A stretch of 64,000 nt of DNA from Combretum micranthum (GCA_024138025.1 JAMXBD010000023.1:868001-932000), one strand, 5' to 3'; counted from the first letter of the stretch, positions 48,680 through 61,131 are shown. A program made the numbers and translations. Notes: generated from the sequence alone by a model not told the origin.

Positions 48680-50241
48680 GGATTAATTTGATTGATGTAC
48701 TGAGCTTTCTCCATATAACAATTTTGTACCTAAAAGAATTTGGGCCTCCTAACAATACATGAACATTTTAAACTTTGCATTGATGGTCACTTTGACTTGA
48801 ATCTGGCCAAAACTCAACGAAATGCTGACATGGCAAGGTATTTTATATTTTAAAATTAATTTTTAATTTCCACATCAGTAATTTGATTCTTTTTTTTAAA
48901 AGAAAAAATTATGTCTCTCTCACTTCTCTCTCTATTTGCTCCCCTTCTCTCTTCTACCACTTCTACTTATTTTTCTTATCCTTCTTCTTCCAACGAAAAT
49001 GGCCCCCAATTTTACAACTCAAATCTGACGCACAATCTCTCTCCTCCTTCCCTTGTCTTTCCCTTCCTTTTTTTCCCTCATTTTCTTTTGCTTTTATCTT
49101 ACCTCTCTCTCTCCATGCCGCCGCTCTCTTTTGTATCAACTACAATTACCCATCACCTCCGAGACCACCTACCCATACCACAACTCACTTATCACAATCC
49201 CCAATAGTTGTCAAAACCACCAAGCTTCACTAACTTCGATGGGCCACTGCCATTTATAGCAACCCAAAATCCTCACCCAATAGCAATGTCCAGACAATCA
49301 TAAGCAACTGATGCCATTTGAACACTTAGAAAACCACCACCACATAACTAGCCCAAACCCTCACTAAACTAAACCAAAGGCACTTAAATACCTAGAAAAC
49401 CAACACCACTTGTGGATTGTTGGTTTAGTCTTATATCTGAGTTTTTTTAGTGTAAGTTGATGATGGTGTTCATGTCGAAAGTCATGGGCATTGGGTGTAT
49501 TGGTGTAGTGGTTTTGTAGACAATAAAGGTGTGAATGGTATTATTGTTTTGGGTGTTACGATTGTGAAAGGTAGTTTAAGGTAGTGTTGCTAGAGTTTTT
49601 ATTGAGATGTTAAAGAGAGAAAGGTAGAGTGAGGTTACGATAGAGAAGGAGAAGGAAGGGGGCGATAAAAAAACCAAGAAAATGTATTGGTACCACACCC
49701 ATAAGCAATTTATCAAATAAGAAAACCCTAGAATTAAAATCTTCCTCTTAAGCCTATTTCATCAACTGGGTATCTTCCATTTTTTATTAATTTTTCTTCT
49801 TTTGCTTAAAGTTTTCATTTTTTTTTCAAAAAGCAAATTAGATCGGAGATGGAAGTCCTCCAACGAGCAATCATTTTTATTGTTGTATGTATTACATCCC
49901 TACATGCCGCCTAAAATTTTCCTCTTTATTGGGGATTTCGTTTTATTAGGGAAATTGTGCTCTAAGGATTTTGTTTTTATGAAAAACTTTATTCAGTTTA
50001 AATTTCTGCTCCTGGCATGTAATATTAGTCTATGAACAGATTCGTTACTTAATTTTTATTTTTATTTGGTGTTTGGTTTAATGATAATTTTGTGTTTCAC
50101 TATGTATGTCGATTTTATTTCATATTTTGTTTGAAAATTTTATTTCTAGTTGCATTTTGAAAATAAAAAATAAATAAATAACTATTATTTATTTGTCCAA
50201 GAAGAAACCAAGCTTGGGTAATATTTAGGAGTAGAAGAAAA

Positions 50242-50273
<32 letters not shown>

Positions 50274-50543
50274 TGTGTGTAGGGTGCTAGGGTGGAAGAA
50301 GAGAGAGACAGAAATTAAAAAAACAGATAAGAAAAATAAATATGCTGACTAAGAAATTTAAATTATTTTTTTTAATATAAAGACCTTATCATGTTAGCAT
50401 TTCGTCGGAGTTTTGGTTGGGTTCTAATCAATATGACCATTGGTGCAAAGTTTAAAAAGATCAATATTTTTTTTGGCCAAAATTTTTTTAGGTATAAAAT
50501 TGTTAAATCGAGAAAGTTTAGGTACCACAAGAATAATTAACCG
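48680..50543. mobile_element. Mutator-like non-autonomous element with long inverted ends
   Basis: Inverted arms of ~190 bp: left 48680-48880 (TTAACAATTTTRTACCT; AAACTTTGCAYYAATGGTCA; CGACGAAATGCTRACATG consensus) against right 50360-50543. A perfect 9-bp duplication ATAAATGCA (48671-48679, 50544-50552) fits Mutator. The interior (48900-50340) is unlike the arms: pyrimidine-rich on the plus strand at 48910-49200, then purine-rich at 49600-49670, with a G30 run. It holds no transposase and may be captured host DNA. Confidence 0.85.
50242..50271 (+). repeat. G30 homopolymer
   Basis: Thirty consecutive G, the longest G run in the window, inside the Mutator-like element. It could form a G-quadruplex or be a sequencing/assembly length artefact. 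Confidence 0.9.
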
Positions 50544-50552
50544 ATAAATGCA

Positions 50553-51050
50553 AAACTCTTAAAATTCTTTCTTTTGACTGGGCTAAAGACATTTTTTCTT
50601 ATCCAATTTTATTTCAAGTTAAAAAATTTGTTTTACATTTTTTACTTAAATTAAGTAAAATTATTTGATTTGATTTATTAGAATAGTAGCTAAACTGTGT
50701 TTAATAGTTTTAGTTTTGGTTCCTATTTTTTAACCAAGAATTGACAATTTCAATTTGGTTCACAATCATGGTGACCCCTATTTACTAATGCATTTGATTC
50801 CATATCGCACGTTCTATAGAATCGTTAACTACATGCAACATGGAAAGACCATAGGCCACATCTGTGTCAATTATTATTAGGTAGCAAACATATTTAGCAA
50901 TCAATATCCCTAACATATTGGATTAAACATGTAATATCCATCTATAATCTACAATGACACCTCTCAAAATATCACATAATGAAATTACTATCCATACCAT
51001 CTATTTATAGTTTAGTCTACTCACTCCATTAACTACTGTATCTCATACCA
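50553..51050. other. AT-rich region, no gene recognised
   Basis: Nothing coding or repetitive could be assigned. Confidence 0.35.
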
Positions 51051-51058
51051 CATGTGAT

Positions 51059-51475
51059 TAAAGATGTAAAAAAACCAAACCAGTTCACAAATTATTCAAG
51101 CTTAACTCAAATTTTACTCAAATTCAATTCGAGAATAGTTAAGTCAAGCTCGAACTAGAGTTATTTGAGTGATTTATTGAAGGCCTTAGACTTCATAATG
51201 TTTAGCTCAATAAGTTTATGAGTCCAATCAAGCTCAAGGCGAGCATCAATGTTAATTAAATTTGAGTCAAGTTGGGATATTAATATTACATTATTTAAAA
51301 ATTAAAATATGCTTTTAATAAATCGATTGTTAATGAGTTTAATCAAGCTCGAGTTTATTAGTGCCACTTTCAAGTTTGGTTAAACTCGTGTCAAACTTGA
51401 GTTTTGAAATTTCAAATTGAGTTTAAGCTTAAGCCCAGCATTGTATTGTCTCGATTCAACTCGATTATATTCCTA
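51059..51475. mobile_element. Probable hAT-type MITE
   Basis: Left TAAAGATGTAAAAAAACC, right reversed TAGGAATATAATCGAG. Flanks CATGTGAT and AATGTGAC share ATGTGA. The interior has recurrent AAGCTCGA/TCGAGTTT motifs in both orientations, typical of hAT subterminal arrays. Confidence 0.6.
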
Positions 51476-51483
51476 AATGTGAC

Positions 51484-52861
51484 CCCTTAACTGCTATATT
51501 TATTGTGTTTAGATTGGTTTTGTGGCCATAGTTCCACAATATCGATGACCTGTTTATTGGGCCTAACTAGTCATTTCATCGTACTCATGTATTCCACAAA
51601 GGTAACAATGTTTGGTCCATGATCCACTTAATTATGGACAAATAAACAAAAAAAGAAAACTATATAATATTCACTTGCACTTATTTCTCAACAATTTAAT
51701 TGTGTTTGAAACTTTCTCTATATTTCTTCTAATTTGTAAAATACAAAATAAATAAATTTTAAAAATATGTATTAAATTTTATGTTAACTTATCCCAATAT
51801 TCTAGGTGGAAAATTACAATCCAAATGTGAAATCAAAACTTAGAAATGAATTAAAATGGAATCTAAGTAAAAGTAAAGGATTGGTTGCCTAGCAAAAGAA
51901 ATGTGGCCAAGCAAAGTGTACTATGATTATCTCATGTAATAGTGGTTGACCATAATAGATAATGATTGAGCACTGCTAGCTTATCAGACTCAATCTAAAT
52001 TGTTAAAACAAGTACTATTTCTCTTGGAGTTGAGGATTATAAGACTCTTTCGATTGTGTAAGAGATTAAGTAGGACAAGTTGAGCTTGGAGTTGAATCAT
52101 GTCAAGAGATTTAACTTGAGTTATGAAAGTAGGGAAGGAATCGGAGAAGTTACTTTAAAGTTGTAATTTCTAGACGATGTTTTAGAGAATTATGAATTAT
52201 CCATGCTTATGAGTAAAGTGCTCCTTACCTTTCCAAAGGACCTACAAAAAGTCATGAAAGCATTTGAAAATTGGAGGAATATCCTTGTTGAGCCCAACGA
52301 GTAAGGAACACAACTTCTTTGAATGACTTGCATGAGGACTCTAGATGCTTTTTCTACTGGCCATTTTGCGTCAAATGTATATTTTTAAATGCTTTTGACA
52401 TAATGTGATTTGTACCATTTAAGAACTTTTATAATTTTGTGTTGTTTAGTTAGTCACTTGCATTATAGGGCTACAAAACCTAAGATAAATGTTTGCTTAC
52501 ATAGGTAGCTATTCAAAATTTGTCGTAATTATATAAAAACCAAAATATTATACTTTGGAGCAAGTGTATTTTGCATAGTAAATTATGGTGATATTGTTTT
52601 ATGATATTATATATTTTCAAACACAAATACTTGGGAAATTCTTCTGAATAGAGTTTGTGACTCTTCTTGTTCAATTATGAAACAATTTTTTTCCTCATTA
52701 ATTTTAACATGAGCAACTTATGCATGATTCTTATCAATTTGCATTGTCTAACAGGTTACAATGAACCACCCGTTTCTCCTAATGGTGATGTCACAGACAA
52801 CTGGCATTGAGTAGTTGTTCCAATGATGCTTTTCAAATAAATTGTTCAAGAGATTCAAAAC
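51484..52861. other. Mostly unassigned; a decayed coding-like patch near 52.0-52.3 kb
   Basis: 51980-52330 has a more even base composition than its surroundings. A 31-codon frame at 52209-52304 starts MSKVLLTFPKDLQKVM; stops interrupt the same frame upstream. I do not recognise the family; it may be a host-gene or TE fragment. Confidence 0.3.
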
Positions 52862-53069
52862 TCAAGTGAGATTTTTTTACATGTAAATTGATTCATGGAT
52901 ATTTTACCAATAAATTTGTTCTAGAAATGATTCACTTTTGTGTCTATCATTTATTTAAAAACAATTCAAGTGGGATTTTTTTGCATGTAAATTGTTTCAT
53001 GGATATTTTACCAATAAATTTGTTCTAGAAATGATTCACTTTTGTGTCTATCATTTATATTAAAACTTT
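52862..53069. repeat. 104-bp tandem duplication
   Basis: Units 52862-52965 and 52966-53069 (TCAAGTGRGATTTTTTTRCATG ... TTGTGTCTATCATTTAT) differ at only a few bases, so the duplication is recent compared with nearby DNA. Confidence 0.93.
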
Positions 53070-53959
53070 GTAGATTTTAAGTGTTAAAATATCTCAAGAA
53101 ATTATCTACTAACTCACAAAACCCAATTACTTAGGATTGAATGAAAAACTCTATTTATATTACCCATTTATATTACATTGATTTTCTTACTCTTGTAGTG
53201 GAACAATTGAGTCCCATGATGATCTATCCTTGTCAATACCAAAATATATTAATAAATGCGTTCATAGTAATGGAACTTGTAATTTTACCCAGAATAGTAG
53301 TTTATGAAATTATGAAGTTAGAACATAAAAACATAAAATTTTGCAACTTGTAAGCTAGCTTTATAAATTTTAGGTAGGTTATAGTAGTCAATTGAACTTA
53401 TCATGCAAAGTGAAAATAAAGATATTTTCTTAACTTTAAGTCACAAGATAGGCTATAGTATATCTATTAGAATCGGCTCATTATTTATTAGCTCAAGACA
53501 AAACTCCGTACTCACAACCCTACTACTCTTTAGTTAGATTACTTACTCGCCGCTCTTTCATAATGTGCAAAGCTAACCCTAGCACTATCTCTCTACTCCC
53601 ATGTTCAAATATGTTTATAAGTGATAATTTCTATTACTTGCATAACTGATGCAAGGATGATGATGTGTAAACTAATGCAGATGGCTATTGGAGAAGGCAG
53701 CCCTACTTCCCCTTAAAGGTCATAATTTTACTTGCGCTTGTTCTTATTTCTTTTCTTTCTTTTATTCATTTGTATAATCAAAACTACTTTCAACTACTTT
53801 AGCTAATTTCTGTTATAAAACTAATTGTAGTAACAAATATAGTTTGTTCAATAACAATCCTTGAGTAATTTTGTCTTTCTATTTTTGTTCTACTGTTCAT
53901 GTAATTGGTTTGCAGCATGTTTCCCTCTCCGATGAAAGCCAACTTTGTCCTCAAGGTTG
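53070..53959. other. AT-rich region, no gene recognised
   Basis: 53890-53959 may be 3' sequence of the gypsy remnant on the minus strand; the rest is unassigned. Confidence 0.35.
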
Positions 53960-54525
53960 ATCTGTGTGTAAAGTGTCTAAAATAGGATCATTATCCCTCA
54001 TGACCAAAGTATTCCCCATGAAAAATATCCTTCACAACCACTATATTCAAGGTTTCCAATAAAGGACCATTATTATGAGTATTAGGGTGTAAATCCAAAG
54101 ATGGTGTAGTAGACCCATGAGCTGCCTTTAAACAAGACACATGAAATATATTGTGAATCTTAGAATGTTGAGGAAGATCTAAGATATAGGCACACTGGCC
54201 AATATATTATCTCTTGGATAATTTGTGAAAGCTCCTAGAGATAGAAAGTTGCATATACGGTTGAAGCTTCACAAATACTAAATCTCCCTCCTAAAAATGA
54301 ACATCAGTATTGCTCCTATCAACCAATGCTCTCATACGATCTTGAGCTCTCTACAAATTTGCTTTTAGAGACTTTAACAACTGATCTCTGGGACTTAGAT
54401 CAGAATCCACCGCCTTTAATCTAGAATTACCATGGATATACATTGGAATAAAAGATAATTTCCTGCCATACACCACTTCAAGCTCCTTAGTAATATATAC
54501 TTGGAATCATGTTTTGCATCCACTA
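53960..54525 (-). pseudogene. Ty3/gypsy integrase C-terminal remnant
   Basis: On the minus strand the blocks read, in order: [81 protein letters not shown]. This is the gypsy integrase C-terminal region just before or at the chromodomain position. Several stops (after KANL, before EGDLVF) and frame slips break it. RT and the integrase core are not visible nearby. Confidence 0.78.
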
Positions 54526-54734
54526 AGTATTAAGGAAATTAAGAGAAATAAAGCTCGGTTTAGGAAGAAAATGAACACCAAGAATTTGTTACTTGGTAAA
54601 GAATAAGTTGAGAATCATTTGAGATATGGCCTTTGCATATGATATGTTAGTGGCAAAGAGTGATTCTTCTACAACAATATCATGTCCATTGTATGTAGAG
54701 TATTTTACATTTTCCAAATATCCCTATTGGTTAG

Positions 54735-56403
54735 TGTCGAATCCAACAAATATATATTCCTACTCTAAAAGATTTAATTTGTTTATAGCAGTGAACAAGG
54801 TCGAATCCACAGGGATTGGTGAAACTTATCTCTATTTGAAGATTAGATGAAGAAAAGAAGAAAGGGGGGTTTTGTGAAATCAAAGAAAACTAATTATTTC
54901 AAAAGCAAGCAAACAAAATTCAAGAAAGAATTCAATATCAAGGTGTTTCTAACCAAAAGTATTATCATAGTTCAGTTCACAGCATTGATCATTGATGCAA
55001 AGATTTATGTTCTTGATCTTGAATAAATTGGTTATAGTTATTAACAAGCTCTAACAACTTATCTTTCCTTACTTTTTGGTAATCAAAACAGGCCATTGAT
55101 TATTTCCCTTATTGGTTAAACAACCCTAAACAAATTCTTAGGGTTTAATCTATCAATAGAATGAATAACAAGAGAAACTACCAATTCTATCCAACAGATT
55201 ATAGGATGACCTATTTAGACCATATTATATATCTTCATAACACAAATCAATTACCTATCTCATAATCGATCATGTTATTGTGCCACAAATATAAGAACAA
55301 TCAAATAATTATGGATTTGATATTCTAATTGACAGTATATTACCTTGTTAACTGAACAAATAGGCCCTAATTTGTTTCAGTCAAACAAGATAACAATAAC
55401 ATAACAAGCAGAAGTATATAAATATCCAAAATAAAATTCAGAACAAAACAAATCAATTAAATCTCACAATCCTTAAAGAACCGAAACTTCAACAATCCTT
55501 TAGCTAGAAAATATGAAATTTAGCTACTCATAATCAAGAATCCTCTCTTTCTATGGTTTGGAACTTTTTCTAATCTAAGAGCTAATAGAATGGATTCTAA
55601 TACAAAAATGGACGAAGAAGGACATTTTGTAAGGAAATTGAAGGAAAATCAAGAGACAGGACATAAGTAGGCTATTTCCAAATGTACGCCGTTGGCCTAC
55701 CTTGCCGCACGTTCAATGTGAAATGTTTTCCATACAAATTGGCCGTCGGCGTTCTTCTTCCTTTTACTAGTGTAGATCATACACTGGTGTCTATGCCGGC
55801 AGCCTTGATTTTGGGTTTCTAGGCGTTTGTCGTGTGAATTCAATTCTAAGAAGAAAACACTAGCAATGTTGCAATGGCATTGACACAGCTTTAATTTTTT
55901 TTTATGTTCAAGGCCGACCAGACGCCGATGGCTTTGATTTTTCCAGAGCCAACATACGTTGTATTTCATTGAACGTTGGTGAAATTGTTTGATGTAAGCT
56001 AACAGCGTTGATTCAAGCGTTAATGTTTTTGGTTCGTGAACAGGCAATGCCAGCTCAAAGCCAGTGGGTTTGAAGTCCAATAGTCAATGTACAAGTCTAT
56101 TGAATGAAGGATGATGAATTCTGTTTAAAAGCTAGCAGCGTTGCGATTCTAGTAGCCAGTGTTAGATGAATTGAAGATGAAAGTTGGCTGTGTTGAAGTT
56201 TGTTTAGCCAACCTTTGATTTTTCCATTTTTCAAAATGAGCATAAAATTTCTCTAATTGCTTGTATTTGCTTTATAATTCCTTCGTGACTTGAAATATCA
56301 CAGTTAAGCCTAATTAAGTACCAATTCCTCATGATTTCTATAAAATCAATAACAATTTAACATGAATTTTTGAATAAAAATTGAGTATAATGTGCCTTTA
56401 TCA
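54735..56403 (-). mobile_element. 3' LTR of an Athila/Tat-like element
   Basis: On the minus strand TGATAAAGGCACATTATAC (start at 56403) is preceded by a polypurine context GAGGACAAGCAATAGTCC then AAGTGTAGGGAGATTT (56404-56440). The end near 54735 reads TTGTTGGATTCGACA. A 127-codon open frame inside (56080-55697) matches nothing known and is probably accidental. The integrase remnant at 53.96-54.5 kb lies beyond the LTR end and so belongs to another element. Confidence 0.65.
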
Positions 56404-56990
56404 AAATCTCCCTACACTTGGACTATTGCTTGTCCTCAAGCAAATAAATCATACTAATGGAGAAATCTATCATAGAGAGTGCAAAATTTTATCTTTTACA
56501 ATTTAAGCATCTTTTCTTTTATAGCCCATGACTTGCATTGCTAGTACTTACTACTTAACCAAACTGATTATATGTAATTAGATTACCATAATCAAAATTT
56601 AGTAGCTGATTTAGACAAAATAAACTTTAATCCCAGCATTTAACAAAGAAACCTTTTGTTCAAATGTAAATACTCAATCTAGGAAGGAAAAACACCCATT
56701 TAGATTTCACTGGACATTAGCAAGCATATAGTCCTAGCAACACAGAGTGAAAACAAATTTTCTCATCCCTAATGTAAAATAAAATGGTGCAAAAATTAAA
56801 AAAATAAAAAAAGGAATAATAACACAAACACACACATAAATAAGAGTAGAGATAAAATAAATAGGTAGATAATAAAATAGTAATAAAATTGTCATGTGTG
56901 TATGTGCATGTGTGGATGATTAATATTTCCTATCTATTAACTTCATATGGCTTAAAAAGAATAAATATTAATGATCATATTAGCAAAAAG
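56404..56990 (-). mobile_element. Truncated internal end of the Athila/Tat-like element
   Basis: Polypurine tract and ~0.6 kb of non-coding 3' internal sequence. No partner 5' LTR was found in the window, so the element was truncated. Confidence 0.5.
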
Positions 56991-56999
56991 AAAAAAGAA

Positions 57000-58180
57000 A
57001 AAGCAAATATTATCAAGTTAGGTTTTGTCTTGTATTTGCTAGATTGCAAATCTAGATAAGGTGTTGAATGATAGGACCATCATCCATGAATATTTTATGC
57101 CATAACATGTGTTAATGTAATTGAAATTTTGCCTTGTTATGTTTGATATAATATTGTTTGTGATAAAATGTATTAATTATAATATGATAAATAATAATCT
57201 TAATTTTGTCAATATTTAAAATATTGTAATTCAAGAATATTTTGTGTCATGATATGTATTAGTGAGTATATGCACAATTGCCTATCAAGTTGGGATTTTG
57301 TCTTGTCAAATTAGCATGTTTGATATAGTGTTGATTATAATGAAATCGCATTGATTTTATGACAAATAGAGATCTTGATTTTTTACAATATGTGGAATAA
57401 TTTGATCTATGAATCATGCCATGATAGGTATAATTGTGTTTGCTTGAATGACTTTATCATCTAGAAATTTTTTTTTAATGAAATAGTAAAACTTAAATTG
57501 CTAGGTTCTTAGATCTACATCACCCAAAATAAAAAATTGAAGCAAAATTAATAAAACTTAATGAACTTAAGAAAAAAGATTTCAAAAATTAAAAATTATT
57601 AACACACTAAATTTTCCAAAAAAATTACGTAATATTTGATTTCAAATAGTGGCTATAAAAGTACCTAATGGGCGACTTAAAATATCACAATTTTTTTTTA
57701 TTTTTTCTTATTATTGTAAATTTGATGTGATTAAGACAGTCTTTGTAAATTTTGTTGCTTTGTGTAAATTAATTGATGATTACATGTACATATCCTTGCT
57801 TTGTGAGCCATAATGAAGTTGATGAATTTTTGTAGATATCTCAAAAAGGAATAAAGTTTAGGATATTAAAAGAACAGTTTGTAATTAGAAAATCAAAGGT
57901 GATAACTATAAAGGTTTAATAGGATAGCTTTTGGACTCGATCATGAAACTTTAGTTATTTGAAAAAAAATCATAGATAAGTAGCTAAATTAGGATTAATC
58001 TACATATTGATCCTAATTTGATTTTTTTTTCCTATATTTTAGTTGGATAGCGACTCCAATTTTTTACAAAAGTTAAATTTTTTTAATTCTTAGCCGATGG
58101 TTTATATCAAAGGGGTTGGTATAAATCAGATTAAAATAAATTAAAATAAAAGTTTAAAAATTTCGGCCCGTTAGCCACAA
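57000..58180 (+). mobile_element. Gypsy-type LTR fragment, family B, copy 2
   Basis: Aligns by eye with ~31100-32240 in the same order (AATTAATAAAACTTAATGAAC, AAAAGATTTCAAAAATT, TGGGCGACTTAAAATATC, TAGCGACTCCAA). The primer-site core reads TAGCGACTCC here versus TGGCGACTCC in copy 1, one deamination-type change. The upstream half with TATA box and leader is missing. Confidence 0.6.
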
Positions 58181-58393
58181 ACCAAGAATTGGTGGATATT
58201 GCATGTGATTAGAAATTGAGTATTGAAAGGCTTATTAATGTGAATTGATTGTACCCATTAAAATATTTTCCAAGATATGTGTAACATTGTACATAATATT
58301 GGCCTCCATGCTATTATTATTTGACCGATCATCACCAGACAATTGCCTATGACGCCGATGAAAGAGTTTCAAGAAGGGGAGGGAAAAAAAATT

Positions 58394-58459
58394 CCCTTAA
58401 TCGGATTTGAACCATTGGCCTATGCCTTACCATGACATTACTCTATGCTGGGTTAGAAG
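58394..58459 (-). pseudogene. tRNA-Thr(GGU)-like relic, chloroplast type, copy A
   Basis: The plus strand contains CCCTTAATCGGATTTGAACC, then GCCTTACCATG around the GGT anticodon and TTACTCTA in the D arm: the reverse complement of a chloroplast trnT-GGU pattern, with T-arm CpGs decayed. Mismatches in the stems argue it is not functional. Confidence 0.65.
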
Positions 58460-58628
58460 CGTTTCAATTTTTGAATCAATCAAGTCATCACTATGTGAAT
58501 AAAATATGTATATCTGTTTTCATATGTATAATATATATATATATATATACAGACACACACAGACACATGCCTCTCATAGAACCATCTTATTAATTCTTGA
58601 TGATGGAATAAGTAAGTAACTTTATTGG

Positions 58629-58655
58629 CTTATCTTGACATTACTCTACACTGAG
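58629..58655 (-). pseudogene. tRNA-Thr-like relic, partial copy B
   Basis: CTTATCTTGACATTACTC followed by TACACTGAG matches only the anticodon/D-arm side of copy A. Confidence 0.5.
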
Positions 58656-58683
58656 TAATGCAAAAAAAAAATAAAAAGTCTCT

Positions 58684-59677
58684 TAGTTGGACTTGAACCA
58701 TTGACCTATACCTTATCATGACATTACTAGAGGTGAGTACCCATCCGATCCTATTTGATCAGGTAAGATCTAGGTGGGTATTAAAGATCACAGGATAGGG
58801 TACGAGTATCAATTTTTTAGAATCTATTTTCATAGGGTAGGATATAAGTTTGAGGTCTTTAGACTCTATACGCACCTTGGAACCTTTACTATGTTGTACA
58901 AGATACAAGTTCCTGGGTATCATGTATCTACCCTATTAAATATTATACTATAATATATAATAAATAAATAATGATATTCTTTTTTTTTTTTTTTTTGCAA
59001 CTACTTATAATCAAGATTATTATTTGTACACTACATTGCAAAAAGTTTTATTATAGAAGGATTGGTAATATTCTATTTTAAACTAACTTGTTATTTTTAT
59101 TTTAAAAGAACTATGGTTGTATGTACGAACTTAAACTCCCAAATTATATTGAGATATTGTTTATATTATGATACTAATTAAAATATAGAAGTAGTTCCAA
59201 GGTTTTCAATTTTTGAATTTTGTGCAAGTTTTATAATTTTGTTTAATATTACATAAATAGTTTGCATAAGTATTTATTGTAGGTTTCAACTTTCACATAT
59301 AAATAGATTCTATATATTATAGAATTTGTAATATTAATAAATTACTTTTAAAATTTCTTTATGCATGTTGTTTTATACTGAATGTATGCAAATAAGATAG
59401 TGCTGCATATTATATTAAAACATATCAAAAACTATATACTTGATGTTTTTAAAAATAAAAGAAAAAAATATAGAGATTTTGTTAAAAAAAAATACAGGGT
59501 ACCCAGTAGATTTTACAAGGTACAGGGTATATGGTGGATACAAGGAGCCACGAGGTAGGTTCCGGATATGAAATTTAATATCTTGTACTTTATAAGATAG
59601 AGAACGGGTCATGCTTCATACCCTACCCACCTGGTACTCGCTTACCCTTGGACATTACTCTACAATGAGTTAGAAGG
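58684..59677 (-). pseudogene. tRNA-Thr-like relic, copy C, split by a hAT element
   Basis: 58684-58729 (TTAGTTGGACTTGAACC ... GACATTAC) resumes at 59659-59677 (TCTACAATGAGTTAGAAGG) after the insertion. Downstream text at 59.68-59.78 kb repeats that after copy A (CAATCAAGTCATYACTATG, a (TA)n run, then ACACACAC), so A and C are parts of a tandem duplication. Confidence 0.65.
58730..59650. mobile_element. hAT-type MITE (TAGAGGTGAGTACC end)
   Basis: Left TAGAGGTGAGTACCC; right, reversed, CAAGGGTAAGCGAGTACC. A perfect 8-bp duplication GACATTAC flanks it (58722-58729, 59651-59658). Subterminal GGTACAGGGTA-like motifs and an AT-rich core, no transposase. Confidence 0.9.
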
Positions 59678-59784
59678 TTCCAATTTTTCAATCAATCAAG
59701 TCATTACTATGTGAATAAAATATGTATATCTATTTGCATATGTATATAATATATATATATATATATATAGACACACACCTTTCA

Positions 59785-60129
59785 ATTTTTTGGACTTTAT
59801 TTATAAGTAAGGCTAGGTTGTCACAATATAACATTATATCCTATTATAAATTACTAAGATTTTGATGAAAAGCAAAGTAATTTTTTTTTTCAAATTTAAA
59901 TAAGGATATTATCCTTCGTACCATAAGTTTCCTTCATTTTTCCATTGATCATCTAAACTTTACGATTATCAATTTCAATATCTAATTAAACTTTTTAAGA
60001 ATTACTACATGATCTATGAAATAGCCATAATTTCCCAAATCATGTTTTATAAATGTGTTAATTCAATTATGCATGATTTTGAAATATGATGAATGTGATT
60101 TATATTAATATATGATATATATGTTTTGT
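59785..60129. other. AT-rich region, no gene recognised
   Basis: 59930-60010 resembles one arm of the foldback MITEs (CCATTGATCATCTAAACTTT). Confidence 0.35.
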
Positions 60130-60983
60130 TGATATGTTAAAATACCTAAATGTCTTATAATAACTAAATATTGAGTTTATAAATTTGTGAGTGTAATTAA
60201 GAGTGTGATAAAATAGCTTAAAACAAGTAAACATACAAAATATAAATATATTATATATATATTTTTCTACATAGCAGAATTTTTTTTAGACATTAATTAG
60301 CCCTAAAAACACATTTAATGCCTAAAATAAGCCCATTTGATTACTAAAAGCAAATCCATGTAAAGTCTTAAATAATGGCAGCCCTAAAAGTCAACTAAGG
60401 AGATAAATATCATCTCATAAAGTGCAAATTTCCTCCAAAATTTCCAGACATCAAAAACACCCTTTTCAAGCCCTAAAACCTCATTTTCTCTTCTCCAAAA
60501 GCTCTCCCATAGATATGTATTACTAACCCCTTCAACTTTTACAAAAAAAACCATTAAAGGCTTGCAATAAGACCCCAAAATCAAGACAAAAATCTCTTAA
60601 GGTATATGTGTTCATTTGTTTTAAGCATATGTAAAGTGTGATTTTTATTAGGATAGGGTTTGTATACTAAAAATGAGATAAGATGGTTTCTATGTCTTGT
60701 TGGTAGTTGGAGTAATATTTTCGTGCTAAAAGAGCTTATAGTATGTGTTAGATATGTAACTTGAAGTGTTTGTATGATTAAAGTATAGGATAGTGATGCT
60801 GTGAAATAGAAACAAAATTTAAGCATTGATATTTTTGAAATTGGTAAAAACTTAAAACATAAAAAAGTTTTATATCTTTTTTTAAGATTTCCAACACAAC
60901 TTGGATCACCTTAATCGGAGATCGGATGAAAAAGTTACAGTTAAAATACAATAGGCTGCGAAACAGGGAAAGGCTACAGGACA

Positions 60984-61131
60984 CGTGTAGGGGTAGTGTA
61001 TGTAGAAATTTGATTCTGTGAAGTTACTAGTAAATATACATGATCCGTGTAGGGGTAGTGTATGTAGAAATTTGATTCTGTAGAGTTATGAGTACATGTA
61101 CACGACCCGTGTAGAGGTAGTGTACAACTGG
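60984..61131 (+). repeat. 62-bp tandem repeat (CGTGTAGGGGTAGTG)
   Basis: CGTGTAGRGGTAGTGTA begins at 60984, 61046 and 61108, a 62-bp period; two full units and a partial third. Confidence 0.9.

Noticed and set aside
48883..49259. Overlapping open frames rich in Ser, Leu and Phe resembling signal peptides
   Set aside because: Three frames are open at once because the DNA is a CT-rich tract; hydrophobicity is a by-product of composition.
55697..56080. 127-codon open frame on the minus strand
   Set aside because: It lies wholly inside an Athila/Tat-like LTR, has no recognisable domain, and its composition follows the LTR sequence; more likely accidental.
53960..56403. One continuous gypsy element with integrase and LTR
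   Set aside because: The polypurine tract at 56404-56440 shows the LTR belongs to an element lying to its right; the integrase piece is beyond the LTR end.
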